Positions 9,510 to 18,762 of a DNA stretch of 64,000 bases are shown here, piece after piece. How positions within the stretch are numbered: the first letter of the stretch is position 1; each line of letters begins with the position of its first letter. The notes below the pieces were generated by a model. It was not told the origin of the DNA, made no database searches, and was given only the letters and a program-made list of their open reading frames with translations. Made by a program: the position numbers and the translations under genes. Location: assembly GCA_017255395.1 (NCBI GenBank), contig JAFKDC010000019.1, positions 1-64,000 of the forward strand. Reading direction: 5' to 3'. This DNA is from Enemella evansiae. GTDB lineage: Bacteria; Pseudomonadota; Alphaproteobacteria; Rhodobacterales; Rhodobacteraceae.

Positions 9510-9889
9510 TCCTTCCGCCTGCACATGGACCGTCGCGGGGCCCCGACCAGCGCTGTGCCCGAAGGGGTGTTCGGGCGCAGGGGCCGCAAGAAGCCGGAGA
9601 TTGCGAAAGGCAGGCGAAAGAGCTCCACGCCAAGGTCGCGGGGGAAGAGCGCGATCGCCATGCGTTCGTGAAAGCGGTCGCACGAGGCAGCCAGTTCTTT
9701 ATGAAAGGCGGGTGGGGCGGCTTCATTGATCCCAACGACCGAGGACACAGACTGCCTTTCGGTCCGGTGAGCCAGGGGGCATACAATCCGACAGCCCGTT
9801 GTCTGCGCCGGACATCCTGACGACGATACGCTTCCCGCTTTCACCAATTGGACCTGTCTGACTGGCTTCTGTGACGCCTTCTTGCCGAT
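9510..9889. other. Gap between uvrB and hemerythrin gene
   Basis: About 380 bases without a supported gene. A 7-bp hairpin at 9557-9576 (GCCCGAA and TTCGGGC arms, 6-base loop) follows uvrB but has no T run. The minus strand around 9590-9760 contains a protein-like stretch (AASCDRFHERMAIALFPRD) with no start, ribosome-binding site or known family, possibly a decayed gene. Confidence 0.35.
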
Positions 9890-10444
9890 CTAGCCGTTCA
9901 GCCCCTCGGAACCGTCACGCAGGATAACCGGAACGATCAGGTCCTCCTCGTCCTCCAGATGGCGATTCAGGAAGCCCTCGAACGACAGCACCTCCTCGCG
10001 GAAGGCACCGGCTTCGGTCTTGGCTTGCAGGACGCCGTTGGCAGAGCGCGTGAACCGCTCCAGCAGCCCGTCCAACGCGTGATGGTCGCGGTCGAGTATC
10101 TCGAACCCGCGTTCCAGCCTCGTCTCGCGTTTCACCAGCACGGGAAAATAGTGCATGTCCTCGATCTGGTGGTGGCCGTGCAGTTGCTGCACCAGCATCC
10201 CGCCGTATCGCGACAGGCGCCCCTGCATGGCCTGCGGGTCGAGCCGCCCGTCCACCGCCTGCTCGGCATCGCTGCGCAGCAGCTCGCAGAGGCGGCGAAA
10301 CATCATGTGCCGGTCCAGCCAGAACTCTACCAGCCCGGCAAAATTCGCATGCGCCTGCCAGCCCGTGCGCGGGTAGTCGGCCAGAAGGGTGCGCAGCGCC
10401 TCGGGAAGGCCCTCGCGGCTGAGAAGGTCAAGATCGTCGGTCAT
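9890..10444 (-). CDS. Hemerythrin HHE domain protein
   Basis: A 184-residue cytoplasmic protein with a four-helix hemerythrin-like metal-binding domain. The expected His and acidic ligands are spread in order: FWLDRHMMF, HGHHQIEDMHYFP, LDRDHHALD and FLNRHLEDEEDLIVP. Such proteins bind a di-iron centre and serve in oxygen, nitric oxide or iron sensing or storage; the specific role cannot be told from the sequence. It is monocistronic and transcribed towards uvrB. Confidence 0.88.
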   Translation of the reverse strand: MTDDLDLLSREGLPEALRTLLADYPRTGWQAHANFAGLVEFWLDRHMMFRRLCELLRSDAEQAVDGRLDPQAMQGRLSRYGGMLVQQLHGHHQIEDMHYFPVLVKRETRLERGFEILDRDHHALDGLLERFTRSANGVLQAKTEAGAFREEVLSFEGFLNRHLEDEEDLIVPVILRDGSEGLNG

Positions 10445-10807
10445 GGCGCAAAGGTGGACAGGGCGCGGATGAAGTCAACGCCGCCCGCGCACAGGCCCTT
10501 GCGGCTGGCGCACAGAGATCGGGGCCTTGGCGGCGTCCCTGCGGACAGCGACATGGACAAAGCCAGTCGAATGCGCCGGATATTCTCCTTTCGGACAGGC
10601 GGTCCTGCGCCTTAGAGAGGCACCGCCACAGAAGAATGGCCACAGTCTGACCACATTTCGCGGCTACCCAAGGGGTCAGCGACAGAATGCGCCGCAACGG
10701 TCCAAGTACCGCCAGAAGGCCGGAGCACCGGACCCGAGACAGCCATGTGCGTGGCCCTCCCGGGTCGCGCCGGGCCTGGCCCCGCCTCAGACCGTGAGGA
10801 TCGACGA
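10445..10807. other. Gap between divergent genes
   Basis: About 360 bases between the divergent hemerythrin and CtrA-like regulator genes. No coding frame is supported; promoters for both are expected here. The regulator has a GAGG about 8 bases before its ATG. Confidence 0.4.
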
Positions 10808-11497
10808 ATGCGCTACCTGATCGCAGAAACCGACTGGCCCCTTATGAGCCTCGCCGCCGAGATCGTCGGCACCGGCACCCTGCTGACGCGGACCGACCGG
10901 ATCGAAGACATTCCGCATTTCCTCGGCCTTGGCGGGGTCGACCTGCTGATCCTTGGCGCCGACCAGCTCGGGCCCCATGGCCTCTCGCTGCCCGTCCTGC
11001 GGCGCGCGGCGGCTGGCATACCCATCGTCCTGATCGCGCGCAAGGCCGCTGCCGCGCAGGTCGCCCTGTGGCTGGAGGCCGGAGCCGACACCGTCATCGC
11101 CACCGACCGGCCCCTCGAAGAGGCGGTGGTCACGCTCGAAGCGGTGGCGCGGCGCGCCCATGGCTTGCCGCTGCCGCAGATCGACTACGGCGCCCTGCGG
11201 CTCGACCTGAACCGGCGTCAGGCCTATGTGCTTGGCTGCCCGATGAAGCTGAGCCCGAAGTTGTACGAACTGCTGGAGTATATCGCCCTGCGTCCCGGCA
11301 GGCTTGTGACCCGCCCCGCGCTGCTGAGCCATATCTACGGGCTGGAGGACGAGCCCGATCCGCGGGTCTTCGACGTCTATATCTGCAACCTGCGCGCCTG
11401 TCTGGCCGCCGTGGCCGACTGCGTGGACATCGAAACGGTGCGCGGCGCCGGGTTCCGCCTTGCCGTCCGCCGTCAGGACGCGGTCATCGCGGCCTGA
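10808..11497 (+). CDS. CtrA-like regulator with degenerate receiver
   Basis: A 229-residue protein with a receiver-like N-terminal domain (1-115) and an OmpR-type winged helix (126-222). The C-terminal domain closely follows CtrA: the stretches LSHIYGLEDEPDPRVFDVYI and ETVRGAGFRL correspond to CtrA's NHLYGGMDEPELKIIDVFI and ETVWGRGY. In the receiver, the strand that should end in the phosphorylated Asp reads VDLLILGADQL, so Gly50 replaces it, and the conserved Lys-Pro after strand 5 is absent (ATDRPLEE). It is probably a DNA-binding protein not controlled by phosphorylation. The start at 10808 is preferred over the longer frame. It is alone, with no kinase nearby. Confidence 0.85.
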   Translation: MRYLIAETDWPLMSLAAEIVGTGTLLTRTDRIEDIPHFLGLGGVDLLILGADQLGPHGLSLPVLRRAAAGIPIVLIARKAAAAQVALWLEAGADTVIATDRPLEEAVVTLEAVARRAHGLPLPQIDYGALRLDLNRRQAYVLGCPMKLSPKLYELLEYIALRPGRLVTRPALLSHIYGLEDEPDPRVFDVYICNLRACLAAVADCVDIETVRGAGFRLAVRRQDAVIAA

Positions 11498-11527
11498 CCG
11501 CCTGTCGACGGGGCACCCGCCCGGACG

Positions 11528-11845
11528 TCAGAAGGTCGCCGCCACGTCGTAGAGCACCGGCTCGAAGCTGCGGCACAGGGTATTGAGCCGCCGGTTGGTC
11601 TCTCGCATCCGGTCGGATCGCAGCATGGCAAGGAAATCCTCGCGCCTCTCCCATTGGGAATAATTGGCGATCCGGGTCTGGGCGTCGTTCACATGCAGAC
11701 CCGCCGCGATAAAGCCGGGCTGCTGCGAGATGAAGCCCGAATAGGCCTCTTGCAGGGCCTCCAGCAGGTCCTGGCAATTGCCGGGGCTTGTCTCGAAGGT
11801 GGTCAGGACGGTCTGGTGGCTGCTCTGGGCTGAAATCTTTGGCAT
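11528..11845 (-). CDS. Antibiotic biosynthesis monooxygenase (ABM) domain protein
   Basis: A 105-residue ferredoxin-like alpha/beta barrel of the ABM family: TVLTTFETSPGNCQDLLEAL (strand and helix), PGFIAAGLHV, and YSQWERREDFLAML, which carries the usual Trp in a strand. Members form dimers; some oxidise quinones or haem, many are uncharacterised. It lies convergent to the CtrA-like gene with 30 bases between stop codons. A GAGGAG lies a few bases before the ATG at 11845. Confidence 0.85.
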   Translation of the reverse strand: MPKISAQSSHQTVLTTFETSPGNCQDLLEALQEAYSGFISQQPGFIAAGLHVNDAQTRIANYSQWERREDFLAMLRSDRMRETNRRLNTLCRSFEPVLYDVAATF

Positions 11846-12039
11846 GGTGGCTCCTCCTTAGCCCAGATTGCCACGAAACGCGGGCGTGTCCAAACCTCCG
11901 CGCCTGCGGGGCGCCGTCGGCCCCGCCGGGCGGATTGCCTTGACAGGGGACCGCAGCGGAGGCCAAACAGGACGAAACCAAAAATGGTAGCCGGCGCAAC
12001 AATGTCGCCGGGGCGAGCAGCGCAGCACACAGGACCGAC

Positions 12040-12747
12040 ATGACCAGCACCAATCGAATCGAGGAGTCCCTTCGCGAGTCGATCATCTCGCGTCCGGACA
12101 TGATTCTGGACGACAAGGACCTGATGCAGGCGCTGATCTCGGCCAACGAGCGTGCCATGGGCGGCAATATCGTCGACCTGCGCGGCATCGCGATGGAGCG
12201 ACTGGAAACCCGGCTCGACCGGCTGGAGGACACGCACCGCTCGGTCATCGCCGCCGCCTACGAGAACCTTGCCGGAACCAACCAGATCCACCGCGCCGTG
12301 CTGCGCATGCTGGACCCGCTGGAGTTCGAGCCTTTCCTCAGGGACCTTGGCGGCGAGGTCGCGCAGATCCTGCGCGTCGACCGCATCCGCCTTGTGCTGG
12401 AAACCGCGCAGGAGGGCAACGACACCGTGGTCGACCGCCTCGGCGAGGTGCTGACCGTGGCCGCACCGGGCTTTGCCGACCGCTTCGTGTCCGAGGGCCG
12501 CTCGGCTCCGGTTCGGACGGTCACGCTGCGGCAGGTCGAACGCGGCGACCCCCGCATCTACGGCGAGGACGGCAGCTGGATTCGCTCCGAGGCCTGCCTG
12601 AAGCTGGACTTCGGCCCGGGCCGCCTGCCCGGCCTGCTGGTACTGGGCTCGGAAGACCCGCACCAGTTCACGCCGCAGCAGGGCACCGACCTGCTGGCCT
12701 TCTTCGCCGGTGTCTTCGAGCGCGCCATGCGCCGCTGGCTTGGCTGA
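12040..12747 (+). CDS. DUF484 family protein
   Basis: A 235-residue protein of the DUF484 family: N-terminal helix with RPDMILDDKDLMQALI, a coiled-coil-prone segment (MERLETRLDRLEDTH) and a GAF-like C-terminal domain (residues 90-230). The function is unknown, but the gene sits directly before xerC in many proteobacteria, as here (84 bases apart), so the pair is likely co-transcribed and a link to chromosome segregation is often presumed. This is inference from gene order. Confidence 0.9.
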   Translation: MTSTNRIEESLRESIISRPDMILDDKDLMQALISANERAMGGNIVDLRGIAMERLETRLDRLEDTHRSVIAAAYENLAGTNQIHRAVLRMLDPLEFEPFLRDLGGEVAQILRVDRIRLVLETAQEGNDTVVDRLGEVLTVAAPGFADRFVSEGRSAPVRTVTLRQVERGDPRIYGEDGSWIRSEACLKLDFGPGRLPGLLVLGSEDPHQFTPQQGTDLLAFFAGVFERAMRRWLG

Positions 12748-12831
12748 CACGCACGACCCGGGCGCGCCCCTGCCCCGCGCCCGGTTTCGGGGGACCCGCT
12801 CTGGACCGCGCCGCGCGCGAAGGACCCTGCC

Positions 12832-13755
12832 ATGACCCTGACCATTTCCCCCGCCGCCCGTGACGCCCTGTCCGGCTGGCTCGACGCCCAGAAGGCGCTC
12901 AAGAACGCATCCGCCAACACGCTGGAGGCCTATCGCGCCGACGCGGTGGACTTCGTCACCTTCCTGACCGCCCATCACGCCGAACCGCAGGGGCTGGCGC
13001 CGCTGGCGCGCGTCACCACCCCGGACATGCGGGCCTGGATGGCGCATCTGCGCCGCGAGGGGCTGGCGGCCCGGTCGGTCGCGCGCAAGCTGTCGGCGGT
13101 GAAGAGCTTCTACCGCTGGCTGGCGCAGCGCGAGGGATTCGAGCCGACGGCGGTGCTGTCCGCCCGCGCACCGAAGTTCCAGAAGAAACTGCCCCGCCCG
13201 CTGACAGAGGACGCCGCCCGCGCGATGATCGAAACCGTCGGAATGCAGTCGCAGACAACCTGGCAAAGCGCGCGCGACATGGCGGTGGTGACCCTGCTTT
13301 ACGGCTGCGGACTGCGGATCTCCGAGGCGCTGGGGCTGACCGGGCGCGACCTGCCGCTGGGCGAGTCGCTGCGCATCCTCGGCAAGGGCCGCAAAGAGCG
13401 CATCGTGCCGGTCCTGCCGGTGGCGCGGCGCGCGGTGGACAGCTATCTGACCCTGTGTCCCTATCCCGTGGAGCCGGACGCGGCGGTGTTTCGGGGCGCG
13501 CGCGGCGGGCCGCTGAACCCGCGCCTGATCGCCAAGGTGACGGAACAGGCCCGCATGCAGCTTGGCCTGCCCGCCACCGCGACGCCGCACGCCATGCGTC
13601 ACAGCTTTGCCACGCATCTGCTGGGCGCGGGCGGCGACCTGCGCGCCATTCAGGAACTGCTGGGCCATGCCTCGTTGTCCACGACGCAGGCCTATACGGC
13701 GGTCGACGAGGTCCACCTGATGAAGGTCTACGAGGCGACGCACCCCAAGGCGTGA
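12832..13755 (+). CDS. xerC: Tyrosine recombinase XerC
   Basis: A 307-residue site-specific recombinase with the N-terminal SAM-like DNA-binding domain (10-110) and the catalytic domain. All catalytic residues are present: Arg162 in CGLRISEAL, Lys185 in GKGRK, His253 and Arg256 in HAMRHSFATH, His279 in LLGHASL and nucleophile Tyr288 in TTQAYT. XerC acts with XerD at dif to resolve chromosome dimers at division. The DUF484 neighbour and normal length support XerC rather than a mobile-element integrase. Confidence 0.95.
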   Translation: MTLTISPAARDALSGWLDAQKALKNASANTLEAYRADAVDFVTFLTAHHAEPQGLAPLARVTTPDMRAWMAHLRREGLAARSVARKLSAVKSFYRWLAQREGFEPTAVLSARAPKFQKKLPRPLTEDAARAMIETVGMQSQTTWQSARDMAVVTLLYGCGLRISEALGLTGRDLPLGESLRILGKGRKERIVPVLPVARRAVDSYLTLCPYPVEPDAAVFRGARGGPLNPRLIAKVTEQARMQLGLPATATPHAMRHSFATHLLGAGGDLRAIQELLGHASLSTTQAYTAVDEVHLMKVYEATHPKA

Positions 13756-14022
13756 GCCTTCCGCGCGGCGCGAAGCCGGACTGCCGCTTCGGCCAAGCGA
13801 CGTAAACCCTGCGGTCGCGCCCCGGCCCCACCCGCGCCGCCGACCCCTGGACCTTGCCGGCCCCCGGCATGGGCCGGTACCGGAGGCGCCGGCCTTTCTC
13901 TGGTCACTTCTGCCCCAGGACGCCTGCCTCCCCGCCGCGGCGCGCACCCCTTTCGCCGCCCCTTGACGCGCACCCGCCCCCGTCCGACTGTGCGCGCGCC
14001 AAAGCCCGAAAGGAAACGGCCC

Positions 14023-14628
14023 ATGAAACTGCTGCAATCCGACGCATCGCCCTTTGTCCGCAAGGTCCGCGTGACCCTGCACGAGACCGGGCAGCAGGAC
14101 GATGTCGAGATGGTCAAGGTGACCACGACGGCGCTGAACTCGGACCCGCGCGTGCTGGCCGCCAATCCCACCGGCCGCATCCCCGCGCTGGAGCGGGACG
14201 ACGGCCCGACGCTGTATGACAGCCGGGTGATCTGCCGCTTTCTCGACGACCGGGCCGGGGCGAACCTCTACCCCGCCTCGCGGCTCTGGGACGTGCTGAC
14301 ACTGGAAGCCACCGGCGACGGCATCATGGATTCGACCGTCGCCATGTCCTACGAGATGCGCCTGCGCCCGCAGGAAAAGCAGTTCGAGGACTGGATCAAG
14401 GCGCAATGGGCCAAGGCCGACCGCACCATGGGCGCGCTGGAGGCCATGTGGATGGGCGTTCTGTCCGGGCCGGTGACCATGGGGCATATCTCGGTCGGCT
14501 GTGCGCTGGCCTATATCGACTTCCGCCACGGCGCCCGGGACTGGCGCGCCAAACACGCCACGCTGGCCAAGTGGTTCGAAGGCTTCAACGCCCGCCCCTC
14601 GATGGTCGCGACCGCGCCGCAGGGCTGA
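14023..14628 (+). CDS. Glutathione S-transferase family protein
   Basis: A 201-residue GST with a thioredoxin-like N-terminal domain (MKLLQSDASPFVRKVRVTLHE, with Ser9 and Ser at the usual active-site turn; NPTGRIPALE with the cis-Pro; YDSRVICRFLDD contacting glutathione) and a helical C-terminal domain from about residue 90. Enzymes of this shape conjugate or reduce substrates with glutathione in the cytoplasm; the substrate is unknown. An AAAGGAAA precedes the ATG at 14023, which rules out the longer frame. Confidence 0.9.
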   Translation: MKLLQSDASPFVRKVRVTLHETGQQDDVEMVKVTTTALNSDPRVLAANPTGRIPALERDDGPTLYDSRVICRFLDDRAGANLYPASRLWDVLTLEATGDGIMDSTVAMSYEMRLRPQEKQFEDWIKAQWAKADRTMGALEAMWMGVLSGPVTMGHISVGCALAYIDFRHGARDWRAKHATLAKWFEGFNARPSMVATAPQG

Positions 14629-14816
14629 CAATAGCGGGTGGGCCGCAAACCCACCCTGCCGCAGGGCGGTATGGGTCGCGCCCGCGGGACGGGCGCCGCC
14701 TCTTGCTTACGATACCGATGTGGGGGTTTGCTCGTCGGTCTGCGCCGGAGAAGCCAAGGCACAGGCCGGAACAGCAGTGAGCCCAGACGCAGGGCGGGCT
14801 TGGCCGCCCCGCCCGG

Positions 14817-15464
14817 TCAGAAGTTCAGCGACAGGCCGAAGTTGACCGCGTTGGTCTTGATGTCGGTTTTCAAAGAGCCGCCGCCGTCCAGATCCGCCTC
14901 GTTCCACGAATAGGTAAACTGGTATTCGCCGAAAACCGAGAAGCGGTCGTTGATCGGATAGCTAACACCCGCCGTGGCGCGCGCCGCCGGTCCGGTGACC
15001 TGATAGCCGAAGGTCTTGCCGTTCGGATGCTCCACGTCCACATGCGGCATGGCGAAACCGATGCCGCCGCCGACATAGGGCGTCGCGGCGCCCCACTGGT
15101 TCGGCCAGCGGCGCATCACGTTGGCGGTGATGATATTGTGGCCGTCCGTGAATTCCATCGCCGAGAAGCCCAGAGCCTCGCGGTCGCCCTTGTCGGCATA
15201 GACCTTGGCATGGGTGAACTCGATCCCGAAGCCAAGGGTCTCGCTCCGCCACCAGGTGCCGCGCACGCCGTAGTAGGGCGGCATCTCGAAGGAATTGCCT
15301 TCCCAGCCGATCAGCGCATTGTAGTCGCCGCCGCCCGGCAAGGTGCCGGTGGCGCGACTGTGCGGCGAGGTCTGCCAGCCGGAATAGAACGACAGTTCCA
15401 TCTCCGCCGCCGCGGGGGCGGCGCAGGCAGCGACGAGCGCCGAAGTCAGAATCAATTTGCGCAT
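14817..15464 (-). CDS. Outer-membrane beta-barrel protein, lipid A oxidase-like
   Basis: A 215-residue exported protein. A signal peptide ([20 protein letters not shown]) is followed by alternating-strand barrel sequence ending in Phe ([11 protein letters not shown]), the classic outer-membrane C-terminus. The blocks [20 protein letters not shown] and [14 protein letters not shown] match proteins annotated as lipid A oxidase (LpxQ-like, converting lipid A glucosamine to aminogluconate) in alphaproteobacteria. Enzymatic activity in this genus is not established. A GGAG lies about 9 bases upstream of the ATG at 15464. It is divergent from the pet operon. Confidence 0.8.
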   Translation of the reverse strand: MRKLILTSALVAACAAPAAAEMELSFYSGWQTSPHSRATGTLPGGGDYNALIGWEGNSFEMPPYYGVRGTWWRSETLGFGIEFTHAKVYADKGDREALGFSAMEFTDGHNIITANVMRRWPNQWGAATPYVGGGIGFAMPHVDVEHPNGKTFGYQVTGPAARATAGVSYPINDRFSVFGEYQFTYSWNEADLDGGGSLKTDIKTNAVNFGLSLNF

Positions 15465-15682
15465 GAAGGGCGCTCCAGTGAGTGTCACGCGGACATAATC
15501 ACTCGCATAGGGGTGTTTCAACCGCGACACATCCGCGCTGCGCCCAAAGCGAGGCTTTTGTGTTCTTTACCACATACAAGCGTGCCGTTACACACCGGCA
15601 CCGGAACGGGTCGCAGAATCTCTCTGCGGCTACAGGTTTTGTTGTGGGTCTCACGCGCCCCAAGAAAAACGGAGAGAACCTC

Positions 15683-16282
15683 GTGTCAAACGCAGATACC
15701 CACGAAGGCACCCGTAGGGACTTCCTCTACTATGCCGCCGCAGGCGCCGGGGCAGTCGCCACGGGCGCGGCGGTCTGGCCGCTCGTCAACCAGATGAACC
15801 CCTCGGCCGACGTGCGCGCCCTGTCGACGATCCGCGTCGACGTCTCGGGCATCGGCGAAGGCACGCAGCTGACGGTCAAGTGGCTGGGCAAGCCGGTCTT
15901 CATCCGCCTTCGCACCCCTGAGGAAATCGAGGCCGCCAAGGGCGTCGAGATGTCCGATCTGGTCGATACAGATGCCCGCAACGCCAACATTCCCGCGGGC
16001 TCTGACGCCTCGGACGCGAACCGCGGCCTGCTGCCGCCGGGCGCAGAGCCGGGCACCGACAGCCCCTGGCTGGTCATGATGGGCGTCTGCACCCACCTTG
16101 GCTGCGTGCCGATCGGCAATGCCGGCGACTTCGCGCTGGACAGCGGCCAGGGCGGCTGGTTCTGCCCCTGCCACGGCTCGCACTACGACACCGCTGGCCG
16201 CATCCGTCGCGGACCCGCGCCGCAGAACCTGCCGGTTCCGCCGGCCGAGTTCCTCGACGATACGACCATCCTTCTGGGTTAA
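15683..16282 (+). CDS. petA: Ubiquinol-cytochrome c reductase Rieske iron-sulfur subunit
   Basis: A 199-residue Rieske protein of the cytochrome bc1 complex, carrying electrons from ubiquinol to cytochrome c1 on the periplasmic side. The N-terminus has a twin-arginine signal-anchor ([15 protein letters not shown], residues 11-25) that remains as a membrane anchor. The 2Fe-2S ligands are Cys136 and His138 (CTHLGC) and Cys161 and His164 (CPCHGSH), with Cys141 and Cys163 placed for the disulfide. The start is a GTG at 15683 with GGAGAG 6 bases upstream; longer in-frame starts would place extra sequence before the Tat motif. First gene of petABC. Confidence 0.97.
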   Translation: MSNADTHEGTRRDFLYYAAAGAGAVATGAAVWPLVNQMNPSADVRALSTIRVDVSGIGEGTQLTVKWLGKPVFIRLRTPEEIEAAKGVEMSDLVDTDARNANIPAGSDASDANRGLLPPGAEPGTDSPWLVMMGVCTHLGCVPIGNAGDFALDSGQGGWFCPCHGSHYDTAGRIRRGPAPQNLPVPPAEFLDDTTILLG

Positions 16283-16294
16283 GGAGCGCGCACA

Positions 16295-17635
16295 ATGGCC
16301 GGTATTCCGCACGATCATTACGAACCGAAGTCGGGCATCGAGAAGTGGGTGCACACCCGCCTTCCGGTGGTCGGTCTTCTCTATGACACCATCATGATCC
16401 CCACACCCAAGAACCTGAACTGGATGTGGATCTGGGGCATCATCCTGACCTTCTGCCTTGCCCTGCAGATCATCACCGGGATCATTCTCGTGATGCACTA
16501 CACGCCGCATGTGGATCTGGCCTTCGCCTCGATCGAACACATCATGCGCAATGTGAACGGGGGGCACTTCATCCGCTACCTGCACATGAACGGCGCCTCG
16601 CTGTTCTTCGTCGCGGTCTACGCGCATATCTTCCGCGGCCTCTACTACGGCTCGTACAAGGCCCCGCGCGAGATCACGTGGATCATCGGCATGCTGATCT
16701 ACCTCTGCATGATGGGCACCGCCTTCATGGGCTACGTTCTGCCCTGGGGTCAGATGTCCTTCTGGGGCGCGACCGTGATCACCGGCCTGTTCGGCGCCAT
16801 CCCCCTGATCGGCGAGCCGATCCAGACCTGGCTGCTGGGCGGACCCGCCGTGGACAACGCCACGCTGAACCGCTTCTTCTCGCTGCACTACCTGCTGCCC
16901 TTCGTGATCGCGGCGCTGGTCGCCGTGCACATCTGGGCCTTCCACACCACGGGCAACAACAACCCGACCGGTGTCGAAGTGCGCCGCGGCTCGAAGGCCG
17001 AGGCCGAGAAGGACACCGTTCCGTTCTGGCCCTACTACGTGATCAAGGACCTCTTCGCCCTTGCGGTGATCCTTGCCGTCTTCTTCGCCATCGTGGGCTT
17101 CATGCCGAACTACCTGGGCCACCCCGACAACTACATCGAGGCGAACCCGCTGGTGACCCCCGCGCACATCGTGCCGGAATGGTACTTCCTGCCCTTCTAC
17201 GCCATCCTGCGCGCCTTCACCGGTGACGTCTGGGTCGTGCAGATCGCGTCCTTCGTGACCGGCGGCATCATCGACGCCAAGTTCTTCGGCGTGCTGGCGA
17301 TGTTCGGTGCGATCGCGGTCATGGCGCTGGCGCCCTGGCTGGATACCTCCTCGGTGCGTTCGGGCCGGTATCGTCCGATGTTCAAGTGGTGGTTCTGGCT
17401 GCTGGTCATCGACTTCTTCGCGCTGATGTGGCTGGGTGCCATGCCCGCGGAAGAGCCCTATGCGACCTTCTCGCTGATCGCCTCGGCCTATTGGTTCGCC
17501 TACTTCCTGGTGATCCTGCCGCTGCTTGGCGTGATCGAGAAACCGCTGGCCCAGCCCGACACCATCGAGGCCGACTTCGACGCGCATTACGCGAAGTCCG
17601 GCGGCACCAAGACCGCCGTCAACCCGGCCGAGTAA
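16295..17635 (+). CDS. petB: Cytochrome b of the bc1 complex
   Basis: A 446-residue integral membrane cytochrome b with eight predicted helices, binding haems bL and bH and forming the Qo and Qi sites. Recognisable elements are [10 protein letters not shown], the helix ligands around YLHMNGAS and [11 protein letters not shown], the Qo-site motif PEWYF (in [13 protein letters not shown]) and [14 protein letters not shown]. The C-terminal extension beyond helix VIII (to NPAE) is usual for Rhodobacteraceae. It starts 12 bases after petA with an AAGGAG about 8 bases upstream. Confidence 0.98.
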   Translation: MAGIPHDHYEPKSGIEKWVHTRLPVVGLLYDTIMIPTPKNLNWMWIWGIILTFCLALQIITGIILVMHYTPHVDLAFASIEHIMRNVNGGHFIRYLHMNGASLFFVAVYAHIFRGLYYGSYKAPREITWIIGMLIYLCMMGTAFMGYVLPWGQMSFWGATVITGLFGAIPLIGEPIQTWLLGGPAVDNATLNRFFSLHYLLPFVIAALVAVHIWAFHTTGNNNPTGVEVRRGSKAEAEKDTVPFWPYYVIKDLFALAVILAVFFAIVGFMPNYLGHPDNYIEANPLVTPAHIVPEWYFLPFYAILRAFTGDVWVVQIASFVTGGIIDAKFFGVLAMFGAIAVMALAPWLDTSSVRSGRYRPMFKWWFWLLVIDFFALMWLGAMPAEEPYATFSLIASAYWFAYFLVILPLLGVIEKPLAQPDTIEADFDAHYAKSGGTKTAVNPAE

Positions 17636-17653
17636 GAGAAAGGACCGTTTGAG

Positions 17654-18430
17654 ATGTTCAGGAAACTCACCCTCTCGGCCCTGACGGCCCTTGGCCTTTC
17701 CACCGGCGGCGCCTTTGCCGCCGGAGCGGAAGGCCACATCGAGGACTTCGCCTTCTCGTTCGAAGGCCCCTTCGGCACCTACGACCAGATGCAGCTGCAA
17801 CGCGGTCTCAAGGTCTACACCGAGGTCTGCTCGGCCTGCCACGGCCTGAAATACGTGCCCCTGCGCGACCTCGAAGCGCTGGGTTACAACGAAGAGCAGG
17901 TCATCGCCTACGCCAGCCAGTTCGAAGTCTTCGACGACGAGCTGGACGATTTCCGCACGGCGGTTCCGACCGACCACTTCCCGGAAAACAACGGCGTCGG
18001 CGCACCGGACCTGTCGATGATGGCCAAGGCGCGTGCGGGCTTCCACGGCCCCTACGGCACCGGCCTCAGCCAGCTGTTCAACGGCATGGGCGGCGCGGAA
18101 TACATCGCCTCGCTGCTGACCGGCTACACCGGCGAGACCAAGACCGAGGCAGGCGCAACCCTGTACGAGAACACCGCCTTCCCGGGCGGCTGGATCTCGA
18201 TGGCGCCGCCGCTGGCAGGCGAGGACGTCGACTTTGACGACGGCCACTCCAACGACCTGCACCACGAGTCCGCCGACCTTGCGGCCTTCCTGATGTGGAC
18301 CGCGGAACCCAAGATGATGGAGCGCAAGCAGGCCGGTTTCGTCGGCGTGTTCTTCCTCGTCGTCCTGTCGGTGCTGCTGTACCTCGTCAACAAGCGCCTC
18401 TGGTATCCGATCAAGCATCGCGAGCACTAA
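17654..18430 (+). CDS. petC: Cytochrome c1 of the bc1 complex
   Basis: A 258-residue periplasmic cytochrome c1. It has a cleavable signal peptide (residues 1-22, ending GGAFA), the haem c motif CSACH (59-63), and a single C-terminal membrane anchor ([18 protein letters not shown]) followed by a positive tail. It passes electrons from the Rieske centre to cytochrome c2 or cy. It lies 18 bases after petB and ends the operon 21 bases before a strong terminator. Confidence 0.97.
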   Translation: MFRKLTLSALTALGLSTGGAFAAGAEGHIEDFAFSFEGPFGTYDQMQLQRGLKVYTEVCSACHGLKYVPLRDLEALGYNEEQVIAYASQFEVFDDELDDFRTAVPTDHFPENNGVGAPDLSMMAKARAGFHGPYGTGLSQLFNGMGGAEYIASLLTGYTGETKTEAGATLYENTAFPGGWISMAPPLAGEDVDFDDGHSNDLHHESADLAAFLMWTAEPKMMERKQAGFVGVFFLVVLSVLLYLVNKRLWYPIKHREH

Positions 18431-18451
18431 AGTCCGCTGCTTCGAAACAGG

Positions 18452-18480
18452 AAAAGCCCCGCCAATCCGGCGGGGCTTTT
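18452..18480. terminator. Bidirectional terminator between petC and thiQ
   Basis: Perfect 12-bp stem: AAAAGCCCCGCC (18452-18463), loop AATCC, GGCGGGGCTTTT (18469-18480). The A and T runs at the two ends let it work for petABC on the plus strand and, being 283 bases beyond the thiQ stop, for thiBPQ on the minus strand. Confidence 0.93.
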
Positions 18481-18762
18481 TCGTGTTCGGGCCTGTTGGG
18501 GGCGTGCCGGATGGGTCCTGCCCTGCGGCATCTGGCGGTCCGGCCTCGCTGGTCCTTCCCTGCTGGTCGGACCCTGCCTCTCTCACCCTGCCGGTCGGGC
18601 CGCGCCGGCCCTGCCCCCCTTGCCGGTCACTCTGCTGGGCGGCTTCTCCCGGACGTCAGGACCTGCCGGTCGGGCCTGTCGGCCCCGCCCCGTTGAGCGG
18701 CCCCTGCCGCTCTCCTCATGCCCGCCGCCCCAGCCCCCTGCCGGACAAAACGCAATGGCCGA

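Noticed and set aside
9557-9576. Hairpin after uvrB as a terminator
   Set aside because: Stem of 7 bp is perfect, but no T run follows on either strand, so it is mentioned only as structure.
11803-14631. Minus-strand open frame of over 900 codons
   Set aside because: It is antisense to DUF484, xerC and the GST gene. Its His/Arg/Gly/Gln-rich composition is what the reverse frame of GC-rich codons gives, and no domain is visible.
14636-14656. Hairpin GGGTGGG-N7-CCCACCC after the GST gene as a terminator
   Set aside because: No T tract follows; pairing of this length is common in such GC-rich DNA.
15686-18586. Minus-strand open frame of about 960 codons
   Set aside because: Antisense to petABC, with the same shadow composition.
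18484-18762. C/G-rich stretch with recurring CTGCCGGTCGGGCC as a structured repeat
   Set aside because: The recurrences are few, irregular and of low complexity; nothing suggests a defined element.
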